Source of the DNA: Thalassovita mediterranea
GTDB lineage: Bacteria > Pseudomonadota > Alphaproteobacteria > Rhodobacterales > Rhodobacteraceae
NCBI RefSeq assembly: GCF_001458435.1
Contig: NZ_CYSF01000018.1
Coordinates: 118,604-182,603 of the forward strand
Direction: 5' to 3'
Length of the DNA: 64,000 nucleotides
Numbering within the stretch: position 1 is the first letter of the stretch; the number at the start of each line of letters is the position of its first letter. Both the position numbers and the translations under genes were made by a program. This document shows, piece after piece, positions 38,111 to 47,049 of the stretch. A model generated the notes under the pieces. That model did not search any database. It was not told the DNA's origin and saw only the letters and a program-made list of their open reading frames with translations.

Positions 38111-39514
38111 TCAGAAAGTCGATCTGAACCCAAGGGAAACGGTGGTTTCGCGGGTATCAAAGCGGCTGACATTCGACGTGCTGCGTTTGCTGCGCAGGTT
38201 GAGAGATGGGGCAAATCCCCCATAGTCAAGGGCCTTGAGTGTCACCTCCACCTGACCGAACACCGTTTCGTCACGCCGTCCGCCGGGGACCATCAGGCCG
38301 GCATTGTAGCTGTCATATCGTTGCGTGCTGGCGCCGAGGGTAAAAACAGGTGCCATATTGGCCAGCGCGGGGCGCGCGCTCAGATCCGGTGCCCATGATA
38401 GGCGCGCGGCCAGCTGATCGCGGTCTGCATTGATGTTGTCGCTGTTTTCACGCTTGGCCGACAGGTTAAGCGTCCAGTCGCCCCAATCCTCGGTGCGGTG
38501 AGAGAAATGCCCGCTGAGGGTCACACCATGCACATCAGGCCGCGACCCTTCATGCCGCAGGCGTTCCAGCTGGGTGCTGAGGCTGAGCCCCGTTCGCGCG
38601 CCAATCGGCAAAGAGCGCGACAGATTGATCCGCGCGCTGCGCTGGAATTTTTCACCGCCTGACCAACTCTGCCCTACAGAGAGGCCATAGCGCCAGCTGC
38701 CGGTGGTCGCCTTGCGCACTTCATTCAGGCCAATCTCGGCGTAGTCAAAGGCCAGATCGCTATCTTGTACATTGGGCGCCAGATCGCGCGCAGCGTCAGA
38801 CAGGCGCACACGTTTGCCAAAATAGCGCAGGCCGATGTGACGGCTGTGGGTTTTTGAGTGTGCCAAGCGATAGCGCACAGATAGATCGGCCTGACCTGCA
38901 ACACCTGACAACGCCTGTGCCGACCCGCTGAGAAGTCCCACAACTGGAACGCCGTCGATCAGCGAATAGGGGCTGTCAGCGCCATTGTTAAGGTTGTCGC
39001 TGGGGGCGAACGACAGGTTCAGGCGATACTCCCAAGGCGATAGGCGGCGCAGGATCTGGTAGTCCTTGGCGACACGGTCGCGCATGGCGGGATCGGGCAA
39101 ATTGATCAGCGATCGACGCAGCCAAAATTGCGCAGCCCCTGGGCGGTCCGCCTCGACCGCCAGTTTGGCCGCCAGTTGCGCGGCGTGAAATTTGTCATTT
39201 TTCTCAGTCGCATGACGATAGGCCAGCCGCGCAGCGCGACGACCTTTTTGAGGTTGGCGCATTTGGCTGTGGGCACGAGCAATGATGAAATGGGCGCCGC
39301 CGTCATGGGGATTGCGCTGCAACAGGCCCAGAGCCAGATCATATGCCAATTGCGGATTGCCCTGTACCAGCGCTTGTCGCGCCACCTGATGCGCTTGCTC
39401 TGGGGACAGCCGCACCTGCTCTGCGCCCTGCACCGTGAGGGGCAGGGCCAGCAAGAGGGCTGTTACACAAAGCGCGTGGCGCGCGCGCCGCCTTGTGCGG
39501 GCGTAACGCGTCAC
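38111..39514 (-). CDS. Surface lipoprotein assembly modifier (Slam) family outer-membrane protein
   Basis: About 467 residues. A signal peptide (about 1-31, RRRARHALCVTALLLALPLTV) leads to a helical TPR-like domain at about 40-140, then a long beta-barrel domain from about 150 to the end, with alternating strands and a C-terminal Phe (GFRSTF) typical of outer-membrane barrels. This TPR-plus-14-strand architecture (DUF560) is that of Slam translocators, which move lipoproteins to the cell surface. The GTG at 39514 follows the stop of the adjacent lipoprotein gene by one base; the longer frame start at 39556 would run into that gene. Confidence 0.82.
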   Translation of the reverse strand: MTRYARTRRRARHALCVTALLLALPLTVQGAEQVRLSPEQAHQVARQALVQGNPQLAYDLALGLLQRNPHDGGAHFIIARAHSQMRQPQKGRRAARLAYRHATEKNDKFHAAQLAAKLAVEADRPGAAQFWLRRSLINLPDPAMRDRVAKDYQILRRLSPWEYRLNLSFAPSDNLNNGADSPYSLIDGVPVVGLLSGSAQALSGVAGQADLSVRYRLAHSKTHSRHIGLRYFGKRVRLSDAARDLAPNVQDSDLAFDYAEIGLNEVRKATTGSWRYGLSVGQSWSGGEKFQRSARINLSRSLPIGARTGLSLSTQLERLRHEGSRPDVHGVTLSGHFSHRTEDWGDWTLNLSAKRENSDNINADRDQLAARLSWAPDLSARPALANMAPVFTLGASTQRYDSYNAGLMVPGGRRDETVFGQVEVTLKALDYGGFAPSLNLRSKRSTSNVSRFDTRETTVSLGFRSTF

Positions 39515-39515
39515 G

Positions 39516-40451
39516 TCACAGGCCGGAACAGGCCGCCGCTGCCCCTGGGGCACCACAGCGGGTCAGGACAAACACGCCATATTCTTCTTCGCCGGGGATT
39601 GTACCGTTGGGACCGTCAAATTCCTGCAGGTAAACCGTGCCCGCAACCGAGGTTGCACCGTTGCCGCCAAAGATGCCGCCAAAGGATCCGATCTGTGCAT
39701 CGGGGCGGGTTTCATAGGCGGCAATGCCGGTGAATGTACCTTCGGCGGTAATCTGGGCTTCGGTCAGGACAATGTCCTGAAGAGCAAGGTCACCGTTGAT
39801 CCCGCGAACGTCATCGACCAGTTGGCGGTTCGAAATCTCGGCATCTACCGCGCCGTTGGCGAAATCGGCATTCAACAAAATAATGCCGGTGATCCGATCC
39901 GCTTGACCCGGTGCGGTCAGCGTTGCGGGAATGCCCGAGGCATCCAGCAGATCATCACCGTTGCCATCCAGGTTGGTGACCGCGGCATAGGTGCCATAAT
40001 ACTGCGCTTCGCCACCGCTGCTGTCAGTGTAGGGCGAATAGATCTCTGCCCCCTGGCGACCGTAGTAGGAGCCGCCATAATAGCGACCGTTGTTGCCGCC
40101 GTCGGCAACCACACCTGCGATCAGGCGGTTGTCGTTACTTTCAGCGAATAGCGCGGTGTAGTGGCGATCTGCAGCGGTGCCTTGCTGCATGAAAACCTGA
40201 TACCCCGGCACAGTCGCATCTAGATCTGCGCGCCGTGTATAAGTGACGTTTTCCTGATTTCCGTGGATGCCATTGATGGCCAAAACCAGTTGCCCTGCAT
40301 CCGCGTCATAGCTGACACTGCGGAGAGATCCGGCCACTTCTTCGGCGGCGGGGTTCGTGACACTGGGGGTGCCTGGCACGTCACCACTTGGGTCAGCGCT
40401 ACACGCCGCCAGTGCAAGTGGCAGCATCAAAAGGGTGCTGTAACGGATCAT
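39516..40451 (-). CDS. TbpB-like surface lipoprotein, probable Slam cargo
   Basis: A 311-residue lipoprotein with a signal peptide ending LALAAC (Cys17). The mature part is rich in Gly, Asn, Asp and Tyr and predicted to be beta-stranded; residues about 255-290 (IGSFGGIFGGNGATSVAGTVYL) resemble the conserved FGG-AG stretch that closes the beta-barrel domain of transferrin-binding protein B-type lipoproteins. Two C-terminal Cys (RCGAPGAAAACSGL) follow. Slam substrates have this barrel, and the Slam gene starts one base downstream. ATG 40451 is chosen over TTG 40466. The ligand is unknown. Confidence 0.8.
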   Translation of the reverse strand: MIRYSTLLMLPLALAACSADPSGDVPGTPSVTNPAAEEVAGSLRSVSYDADAGQLVLAINGIHGNQENVTYTRRADLDATVPGYQVFMQQGTAADRHYTALFAESNDNRLIAGVVADGGNNGRYYGGSYYGRQGAEIYSPYTDSSGGEAQYYGTYAAVTNLDGNGDDLLDASGIPATLTAPGQADRITGIILLNADFANGAVDAEISNRQLVDDVRGINGDLALQDIVLTEAQITAEGTFTGIAAYETRPDAQIGSFGGIFGGNGATSVAGTVYLQEFDGPNGTIPGEEEYGVFVLTRCGAPGAAAACSGL

Positions 40452-40676
40452 CTGCTCAATCCTCAATATGTCGGTTCTGTTGACCGTTGGCCTTCAAAGT
40501 CCGGGCCAACGGGGTAAATGTCAAGAATTGATGCCCGTCGAAGGCGAAAAACCCGCCGTTTGTGGTTTTCGCGAAAGCTGCTTGGCGCGGTGCTGCGATA
40601 GCGCTAATTGGGTGCCTTTCTCGGAACCACTAGATATAGTGGGCGCGACTCAAGAATTGGTGCTTTGGAGGACAAG

Positions 40677-41585
40677 ATGCCCATCACCCCGGAACAACAG
40701 GCCGAAATTGACGCGCAGCGCGCCACGCCGCGCCAGACCTTGCGCGCTGTCTCTGAGGGGATGGAAGCGCATCTTTATAACGCCTATCCGGTGTTGGATC
40801 ACGGTTTCGTCCGCGTTATCGATTATATGGGCGATGACAGCGCGATCTGTCAGGCGGCCCGGGTGTCCTATGGTAAGGGCACCAAGTCGGTGCAAAACGA
40901 CGAAGGCCTGATCCGCTATCTGATGCGCCACTGGCATTCGACACCGTTTGAAATGTGCGAGCTGAAGCTGCACGTCAAATTGCCTGTTTTCGTGGCCCGT
41001 CAGTGGATCCGTCACCGCACCGCGAATGTGAACGAGTATTCCGCGCGCTATTCGATTCTGGACCGCGAATTTTACATCCCTCAGCCCGATCAACTGGCCG
41101 CACAGTCGGTGATCAACAATCAGGGCCGTGGTGAGGCGCTGACCGGCGCCGAGGCAGAGCGTGTGCTGGAAATCCTCAAAGGCGATGCGGCCCGCAGCTA
41201 TGATCACTACGAAGAGATGATTTCCGATGATGGCAAACAGGGGCTGGCGCGCGAATTGGCGCGGATGAACCTGCCTGCCAACATCTATACGCAATGGTAC
41301 TGGAAGGTAGACCTGCACAACCTGCTACACTTCCTGCGCCTGCGTGCGGACAGCCACGCCCAGTACGAAATCCGCGTCTATGCGGATGAGATCTGCAAGC
41401 TGGTCGCTGACTGGGTGCCCTTTGCCTACAAGGCGTTTGAGGATTACCGCATGGGCGGCGCCGCGCTGAGCGCCGGTGCGCTGGATTGCGTGCGTCGGAT
41501 GCTGAAAGGCGAAGAAGTCACCGCCGAAAACTGCGGCATGAGCGCCCGCGAATGGCGCGAGCTGCAAGAGGTTCTGGAGGGTTAA
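40677..41585 (+). CDS. thyX: Flavin-dependent thymidylate synthase
   Basis: A 302-residue FAD enzyme that methylates dUMP to dTMP using methylene-tetrahydrofolate and NADPH. The ThyX motif [14 protein letters not shown] is at 112-125. The C-terminal region has the dUMP-binding [16 protein letters not shown] 40677 has TTTGGAGG upstream. A single-gene unit; no folA or thyA nearby. Confidence 0.95.
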   Translation: MPITPEQQAEIDAQRATPRQTLRAVSEGMEAHLYNAYPVLDHGFVRVIDYMGDDSAICQAARVSYGKGTKSVQNDEGLIRYLMRHWHSTPFEMCELKLHVKLPVFVARQWIRHRTANVNEYSARYSILDREFYIPQPDQLAAQSVINNQGRGEALTGAEAERVLEILKGDAARSYDHYEEMISDDGKQGLARELARMNLPANIYTQWYWKVDLHNLLHFLRLRADSHAQYEIRVYADEICKLVADWVPFAYKAFEDYRMGGAALSAGALDCVRRMLKGEEVTAENCGMSAREWRELQEVLEG

Positions 41586-41702
41586 TCCCCCTGATCCTCA
41601 CGCCAAATCTGCGATTTGGCTGCGCCCGACCCGACCAACAGGGTGGGCGCATCCTGCGCCACCCTTCGGGTCAGGCGCTACGCTTTCTGAATGACCAATG
41701 GG
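41586..41702. other. Intergenic stretch with short GC-rich inverted repeats
   Basis: Between thyX and the small zinc-ribbon-like gene, GGGTGGGCGCA and TGCGCCACCC (41641-41665) form a hairpin, and similar CCACCCT segments recur. No T run is present. It could be a REP-like element or a terminator for the small gene on the opposite strand. Confidence 0.35.
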
Positions 41703-41987
41703 CTACAGCCCACCCTCAACCCCGCGTTTGCATTGGCGCGGGGCTTTGCCTGTGCGGCTGAACGCCTCCACCCCGCAGGTGGTGCAGCGGTACTGGGTGA
41801 AACTGGCGTTTTTTGTGCCCTCAGACACCCAGGCACAGCTGTTGCCGCGCAGTCGGGGGAGGGGATTGAAACGGGGGGCTTTGACGCTTTCGGCAGCGCG
41901 GGGCTTGGTGCGTGGGCTAGACCCGATAACGGTCAGTTCCGGCGCGGATCGTTTGCCCGTCAGTTTCCGAAACATATTCCATATCAT
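41703..41987 (-). CDS. Small zinc-ribbon-like protein, 94 residues
   Basis: A small basic protein not recognised by name. The C-terminal half has NSCAWV, then YRCTTCGVEAFSRTGKAPRQC, giving four Cys with the pattern of a small zinc-binding knuckle. The N-terminal half is rich in Arg, Pro and Lys. ATG 41987 is chosen; an in-frame start lies at 42053. Frames on the opposite strand here have no such pattern. It is divergent from the hibernation factor gene, and coding status is moderately supported only. Confidence 0.5.
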   Translation of the reverse strand: MIWNMFRKLTGKRSAPELTVIGSSPRTKPRAAESVKAPRFNPLPRLRGNSCAWVSEGTKNASFTQYRCTTCGVEAFSRTGKAPRQCKRGVEGGL

Positions 41988-42178
41988 TGGGTTAACCCCC
42001 GTTCTGTTGCGTGTCTGTTTATAATATCTTGGCCCTCGCCGCGCTGATTTCAAGGCCGCTCACCTCTCTGGCATAATTGCGCGCATGGCTGTCAGAAAAT
42101 CGCGAACAATCTTGTTCCAGATCAAAATCCCCCCAAATGAATCACCATAAGCTGATGAAGAACAAGAAGGAGGCTCTG

Positions 42179-42493
42179 ATGCATATTCAGATCAACACCG
42201 ACCACAACATTCACGGCGATGAACGTCTTGCCGAGGTTTGTGAAGAACTGGTCACATCCACCCTAGCGCCGATTGCCTCTCGGTTGACGCGGGTGGAGGT
42301 CCACGTGAAGGACATGCGTGGACCCAAAGGCGGAGAAGATATCCGCGCCACTGTTGAGGCCCGCCCCGAAGGCATGCGCCCCTACGCGGTGCATCATGAC
42401 GCAACAGATATTACCCACGCGGTTAAGGCGGCCAGTAAAAAACTGCGCCAGCGGCTAGAAGGTGAGTTCGGCAAGCGTTCGCTGCACCACTAA
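42179..42493 (+). CDS. HPF/RaiA-family ribosome-associated protein
   Basis: A 104-residue protein of the short hibernation-promoting factor type. It has the HPF-like opening MHIQINTDHNIHGDERL, a strand EVHVKDMRG and the basic helix HAVKAASKKLRQRLEG that would bind the 30S decoding region. It lacks the long C-terminal dimerisation domain. ATG 42179 has a very strong AAGGAGG upstream. A terminator follows. Confidence 0.82.
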   Translation: MHIQINTDHNIHGDERLAEVCEELVTSTLAPIASRLTRVEVHVKDMRGPKGGEDIRATVEARPEGMRPYAVHHDATDITHAVKAASKKLRQRLEGEFGKRSLHH

Positions 42494-42513
42494 CGTGGCG
42501 ATCCTGCCCAGAC

Positions 42514-42548
42514 CGGCCCGCTGCTCCACCAGCGGGCCGTTGTTGTTT
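42514..42548 (+). terminator. Rho-independent terminator after the hibernation factor gene
   Basis: CGGCCCGCT (42514-42522) pairs with AGCGGGCCG (42531-42539); the tail is TTGTTGTTTTG. Confidence 0.88.
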
Positions 42549-42713
42549 TGGCAAAGGTTAATGTGGCGGCGGTGGATTGGTGGCACTTGCGAAACAGTGA
42601 GCCGTCATTTCCTGCATGGTTGCAGTTTCTATTTGGCCTCGCGCGGGGGCTTGGTTAGGTTGGGGATAAGTGCATTAACCATTCGTTTTCACGGATATTT
42701 CAGGGGACCGACC

Positions 42714-43043
42714 ATGATCATTTCTCGTCTAGTGAAGGTGTCGACGCCTAGCCTAATGGCTGCCGCGCTGTTCGCCACCATGACCGCCGTACCGCAAACT
42801 GCCGCGGCTGCGCCGAGCGTTTATCCATACGAAGGTGTCGCCAACCATTGCCCCGCAGGCCAGCAGCCGGTGTCGATGGATGGGGTGATCTGTTGCGGTG
42901 TACCGAACCAAAGCATCAGTTATCAGGCGATGATGCGTCACGGCGGTAGCAAACGCAGCTACAGCGCCAGCAAACCTATGTCGCAGCCGGTGTCGTCCGG
43001 CGTGATCTGCCCCGAAGGGCAGAAAGGGTGCTACACAAACTAA
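42714..43043 (+). CDS. Small secreted Cys-containing protein
   Basis: A 109-residue exported protein with a signal peptide (about 1-36, ending QTAAAA). The mature part is short and has two small Cys motifs, NHCPAGQQPVSMDGVICCG and ICPEGQKGC, separated by a Ser/Lys-rich linker. No family was recognised; the periplasm is the likely location, with disulfides. The ATG follows CAGGGGACC. A strong hairpin terminator follows. Confidence 0.72.
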   Translation: MIISRLVKVSTPSLMAAALFATMTAVPQTAAAAPSVYPYEGVANHCPAGQQPVSMDGVICCGVPNQSISYQAMMRHGGSKRSYSASKPMSQPVSSGVICPEGQKGCYTN

Positions 43044-43080
43044 TCTGTGGTCATGCCACAGCGTGTATTGGGACCAAAAT

Positions 43081-43112
43081 AAGGGTGACGGCGGACCGTC
43101 ACCCTTTTGTTT
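43081..43112 (+). terminator. Terminator after the small secreted protein gene
   Basis: AGGGTGACGG pairs with CCGTCACCCT (within 43082-43105) around a 4-base loop, followed by TTTTGTTTT. Confidence 0.92.
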
Positions 43113-43265
43113 TAAAATATAGTTCTGATTGCCGGCCCTAAGTTTGTGTCTGATTTGGATCGCGCAAAATCAGCACTAGCCTTGCCGCTAATGCGCAAGG
43201 GATGAAGGCATTTCAATGCCTCAATAACCGGCCATTGATCGTGGTGGTGATCAGGGGCTGTGGGA

Positions 43266-43472
43266 TCAGACCAGGCTGAGACTACCCGCCATTTGGCGGC
43301 CGTCGCGGCCATCAATCAGCTCGAAGCTGACTTTCTGTTCGTCAGCCAGACCTGTAAGGCCAGACCGTTCCACAGCTGAGATATGTACAAAAATGTCTTT
43401 GCCGCCATCATCGGGTGCGATGAAGCCGTAACCTTTGGTGGTGTTGAACCATTTCACGGTGCCTGTTGGCAT
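43266..43472 (-). CDS. cspA: Cold-shock protein, CspA family
   Basis: A 68-residue single-stranded nucleic-acid-binding protein. RNP1 is KGYGFI and RNP2 is DIFVHIS, in the five-strand OB fold. It starts at ATG 43472 with AAGGAGACACGG upstream. The 231 bases before it (43473-43703) are AT-rich and would hold the long 5' leader usual in cold-shock mRNAs. Confidence 0.94.
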   Translation of the reverse strand: MPTGTVKWFNTTKGYGFIAPDDGGKDIFVHISAVERSGLTGLADEQKVSFELIDGRDGRQMAGSLSLV

Positions 43473-43703
43473 CTTCCGTGTCTCCTTCTATCCGTTCCTT
43501 CCCCAGAGAATGCGGGGTCCATGTCACATCGGCGGGAAAGGATTCCAAACTTATCTAAACTATTCTAACTAAAGATCTGGGATCCTGTGTGCCAAAGTCA
43601 CAGATTGATGATTACATCACTGGTGTAAAAATCAAGCAAAACAGGGCGAAAACTACGGTGTTTGGGGCGATTTACTGCCCAAAGCCTAGAAACGAGGGGA
43701 AAA

Positions 43704-44024
43704 ATGAAAATTTACGGTCTGAAAAATTGTGACACCTGCCGAAAAGCGGTGAAGGCATTGTCGGGTGCGGAACTGGTCGATATTCGCAATCAACCTATGG
43801 ATGATTCTATTCGATCTCAGGCGTATGAAAAGTTTGGGGATGCTTTGTTGAACACCCGTTCGACCACCTGGCGTGGGTTGGATGAAGCGGCCCGCGCAGA
43901 GGCGCCATTGGCTTTGTTGGCGCAACATCCCGCCTTGATGAAGCGGCCGTTGATCGTGTCTGACGCGGGCGAGATGTTTTTGGGTTGGACCAAAGACACA
44001 CAGGCGGCTTTGGGCATCGGCTAA
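43704..44024 (+). CDS. ArsC/Spx-family thioredoxin-fold protein
   Basis: A 106-residue thioredoxin-fold protein of the ArsC/YffB/Spx family. The N-terminal redox motif is NCDTC with Cys9 and Cys12. The later ALMKRPLIVSD is the conserved Arg-cis-Pro loop of the family. Chromosomal members of this size are often annotated arsenate reductase, but no ars genes are near, so function is open. ATG 43704 has GAGGGG upstream. A terminator follows. Confidence 0.88.
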   Translation: MKIYGLKNCDTCRKAVKALSGAELVDIRNQPMDDSIRSQAYEKFGDALLNTRSTTWRGLDEAARAEAPLALLAQHPALMKRPLIVSDAGEMFLGWTKDTQAALGIG

Positions 44025-44051
44025 ACCCATAACATCGCAAAGGCACACATG

Positions 44052-44087
44052 AAAAAGGGCAGCGGCGAATGCGCGCTGCCCTTTTTG
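44052..44087. terminator. Bidirectional terminator between the ArsC-like and DoxX genes
   Basis: AAAAAGGGCAGC (44052-44063) pairs with GCTGCCCTTTTT (44075-44086). A and T runs flank both sides, so it works on both strands and also closes the bufferin operon. Confidence 0.93.
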
Positions 44088-44104
44088 ATTGGTAAGCGGG
44101 GCGC

Positions 44105-44674
44105 TTAGGCCGGGTTGGCCAGCGGCGCTGCACGGCCCGACAGAATACGGTCGATCGACAGCGGGCCACCGCCCTTGATCACCAGCGTCAGCAGCAACAG
44201 GAACCAGAACCCGCGTTGATCCAGGATCACGCCATCGGGCAGACGGTCAAACCACGCACCAAGTGTTTCGACATGTTCAATGCCACCGTGGCCGTAAAGG
44301 TCGGTCAGCGATTGCACCAGTACAAAACCGATCATGCCCAGTGCCGAAAGGCGGGTGAACAGGCCCAGAACCACCAACAGCGGCAAGACAAATTCAGCGT
44401 AAGTGCCCGCCATAACAACGGCCCAATGGAAAATGCTAAGCTGCGAAGCGTCATACCCGACCGCCTCAAACACTTTGGGAAAGATTTGCGCATAAGCGCC
44501 AATCGACGGGGTGAACAGGCCAAAGAACCCGTCGCCCAGTTTGGTCAAGGCCGAAGCCCAGAAGTAACCCAACAGCGAAGCGGCGAAAACAAAGCGGGCA
44601 ACAGTCGGCAGCACCCAGTCGGCGCGGTTCAACCCGTCAGCGACACGGGAATAAAGGGTCAAAAGGGCGTGCAT
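44105..44674 (-). CDS. DoxX-family membrane protein of the bufferin operon
   Basis: A 189-residue inner-membrane protein with four or five helices (about 20-42, 78-100, 103-125 and 150-170). The family pattern is RFVFAASLLGYFWASALTKL and the central MAGTYAEFVLPLLVVLGLFTR. DoxX proteins are the usual last gene of bufferin operons; they may handle quinone or redox chemistry, but the role is not settled. The start shares one base with the bufC stop (TAATG). This is the fourth gene of the operon. Confidence 0.88.
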   Translation of the reverse strand: MHALLTLYSRVADGLNRADWVLPTVARFVFAASLLGYFWASALTKLGDGFFGLFTPSIGAYAQIFPKVFEAVGYDASQLSIFHWAVVMAGTYAEFVLPLLVVLGLFTRLSALGMIGFVLVQSLTDLYGHGGIEHVETLGAWFDRLPDGVILDQRGFWFLLLLTLVIKGGGPLSIDRILSGRAAPLANPA

Positions 44675-45414
44675 TATGTGTCCTCCACATGGATGTCTGT
44701 TAGGGCCATGCTGGCAAGAAGTGTCCCCAGCAGCTGTCCTAGATCGGCGCCGGGATGTAGGGTGCTGGCCTCGGCCAGGGTTTTATCGCGCATCAGGTCA
44801 GCCAATAGGGCGGCTTGGTCTGCGGGCAGCGGGGTCAGGATCGGATCGAATTCCGGCCTGGTGACCAGCGTGGGTTGGGCCACGCCGGGCGGGTTTTCAT
44901 CTGTTTCGCCCAACGCTTTGGCGCGGATGGCGTGGATTGGCCATTCGGTCAGCACCAGTTGCGTTGCGGGGGCAAAGGTTAAACGCGCATTGTTCAATTT
45001 TTCTGGCGCCATCGTGGCCAGTTTCGCGGGGTCTAGCGCAGGCGCATCTTCCGCGTGGTAGCTTTGGCGCAGCGCATACTCCAAACGCGCCACATCGCGC
45101 AGGTAGGCCAGTTTTGCCAGCGCTGGGATCGCTGCGATGTAGCGCGGAAACCCACCCCCATAGAGCATCATCAACGGCGAAGACGGTGGGTTGGCGCGCA
45201 GGTAACCTGTTGCGATTGCGTTGAAATTCTGCTCGCCCAGCAGGCGCGCCGTGGCAGGAAAGCCGGTTTCCAGTGCTTCGCGCAGCGATACCGTCACGTT
45301 GTTACGGTAAACATCGAACCGCTTGCCCGCGGGGCGACCTTGGGAATCCGACAGGCCCACGGGGCGATCCGCGGTAGGATCCAAAAGGGCAGCGTTGAAG
45401 GCGGTCTGACTCAT
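44674..45414 (-). CDS. bufC: BufC-like partner protein (DUF2063), putative RiPP recognition protein
   Basis: A 246-residue protein with an N-terminal DUF2063 (HvfC) domain at about 5-100 (FNAALLDPTADRPVGL, DVYRNNVTVSLREALETGFPA) and a less conserved C-terminal domain. In bufferin-like systems this partner presents the precursor peptide to the DUF692 enzyme. ATG 45414 overlaps the bufB stop (ATGA), showing strict coupling. A longer frame start at 45507 would overlap bufB by nearly 100 bases and is rejected. Confidence 0.88.
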   Translation of the reverse strand: MSQTAFNAALLDPTADRPVGLSDSQGRPAGKRFDVYRNNVTVSLREALETGFPATARLLGEQNFNAIATGYLRANPPSSPLMMLYGGGFPRYIAAIPALAKLAYLRDVARLEYALRQSYHAEDAPALDPAKLATMAPEKLNNARLTFAPATQLVLTEWPIHAIRAKALGETDENPPGVAQPTLVTRPEFDPILTPLPADQAALLADLMRDKTLAEASTLHPGADLGQLLGTLLASMALTDIHVEDT

Positions 45415-46271
45415 GCGGGCACCTGTGCGTGCAATTTGTTCAGCGCAGCTTGGGCGCGGCGTGCCTCTTCGGCCAGAACGGGCCATTCTGGCACATCGGT
45501 ATCCCATTCGATCAATGTGGGCAGCGGGCCGGAGCGATCCAGCACATAATCCAACAGCGTCCAGACAGGATCGGCCACTTCGCGGCCGTGGCTGTCGATC
45601 AGCAGGGGTGCGCCATGCTCATCCTCATCCTCATCGTGGCCACCAAGGTGAATTTCACCCACTTTGGCCAGATCAAAGGCATCGACATAGGCCTGCGGGC
45701 TGTAGTTCAGGTTCGTGGCCGAAACGAAAATGTTGTTCACATCCAGCAGCAGGCCGCAGCCGGTACGCTTGCTCACTTCGGAGAGGAAGGCGGGCTCTTC
45801 ATAGGTGGATTCGTCGAAGGCCAGATAAGATGACGGGTTTTCCAGCAGCATCCGACGACCGATGGTGTCCTGCAACTGGTTTACGTGATCGCAGACACGC
45901 TGCAGCGTCGCCTCGGTATAGGGCAGGGGCAACAGGTCATTCATGAACGCGCTTTCATGAGTAGACCATGCCAGATGTTCAGAGAAACTGGCCGGGTTCA
46001 GCCAATCGCACAGATGTTTCAGGCGCGACAGGTGATCAGGGTCCAGCGATCCTTCGCCGCCGATGGACAGGCCTACGCCATGCACCGAGATGGGGAAGCG
46101 TTCAGACAGCTGTTTCAGCTGGGCGATTGGGCGGCCACCAGCCCCCATGTAGTTTTCCGCGTGAATTTCTAGCCAGCCTACGGGTGCAGGATCAGCGACC
46201 AGATCGCTATAGTGCTGCGGTTTGTAGCCAACGCCGGGCAGGGCGGGCAGGTGGTTGGACTGGTCGAACAT
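45411..46271 (-). CDS. bufB: BufB-like DUF692 multinuclear iron oxygenase (MNIO)
   Basis: A 286-residue TIM-barrel enzyme of the DUF692 family, which uses a two- or three-iron centre to convert Cys residues of a precursor into oxazole-type heterocycles. Metal-ligand segments visible are EIHAENYMG, SVHGVGLSIGG, FSEHLAWS, LENPSSY, LLDVNNIFVS, IHLGGHDE and LIEWDTD. It acts with bufC on the peptide encoded by bufA. ATG 46271 has CGGAG upstream; the start at 46325 is rejected. A 251-base gap with two hairpins separates it from bufA. Confidence 0.9.
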   Translation of the reverse strand: MFDQSNHLPALPGVGYKPQHYSDLVADPAPVGWLEIHAENYMGAGGRPIAQLKQLSERFPISVHGVGLSIGGEGSLDPDHLSRLKHLCDWLNPASFSEHLAWSTHESAFMNDLLPLPYTEATLQRVCDHVNQLQDTIGRRMLLENPSSYLAFDESTYEEPAFLSEVSKRTGCGLLLDVNNIFVSATNLNYSPQAYVDAFDLAKVGEIHLGGHDEDEDEHGAPLLIDSHGREVADPVWTLLDYVLDRSGPLPTLIEWDTDVPEWPVLAEEARRAQAALNKLHAQVPA

Positions 46272-46377
46272 GCGATCGCTCCGATAGCTGGACGTAAGTT
46301 TGACGTGCGCAGCGGCGGGTCGCACCGCAGCAGGTCTTTATAGGATGGTCGCTTTGTGGCGACCTGAAAAGGAAAAA

Positions 46378-46407
46378 CTGCCCCACCACGAGGGGTATAT
46401 GGGGCAG
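46378..46407 (-). terminator. Terminator-like hairpin between bufA and bufB
   Basis: CTGCCCCA (46378-46385) pairs with TGGGGCAG (46400-46407). Read on the minus strand, it is followed by TTTTTCCTTTT, the layout of an intrinsic terminator lying after bufA and before bufB. Partial read-through would give much more precursor than enzyme mRNA. Confidence 0.75.
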
Positions 46408-46478
46408 CTTATCCGAACACTCTTAACAAGTTCCCACCCGGGCGGGCGTCGGTGAGTGGCGTTAACCAAGGTGGGGGT

Positions 46479-46502
46479 GACAAGGGGCGTGTGCCCCTTG
46501 TC
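46479..46502 (-). repeat. 9-bp hairpin just after the bufA stop
   Basis: GACAAGGGG (46479-46487) pairs perfectly with CCCCTTGTC (46494-46502) around a 6-base loop. It has no T tract and lies about 20 bases after the bufA stop, so it may stabilise the bufA mRNA 3' end. Confidence 0.6.
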
Positions 46503-46522
46503 GGCAGAACACGGGCTGCGGC

Positions 46523-46995
<473 letters not shown>

Positions 46996-47031
46996 AAAGG
47001 CCCGCAGCGGGGATTCCGCTACGGGCCGTAG
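46996..47031 (-). terminator. Terminator after thrS
   Basis: GGCCCG and CGGGCC with an inner AGCGG/CCGCT pairing form a long stem (about 46998-47028); on the minus strand it is followed by TTTTTC. It separates thrS from bufA. Confidence 0.88.
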
Positions 47032-47049
47032 GATTCCGGTGTTGAAATG

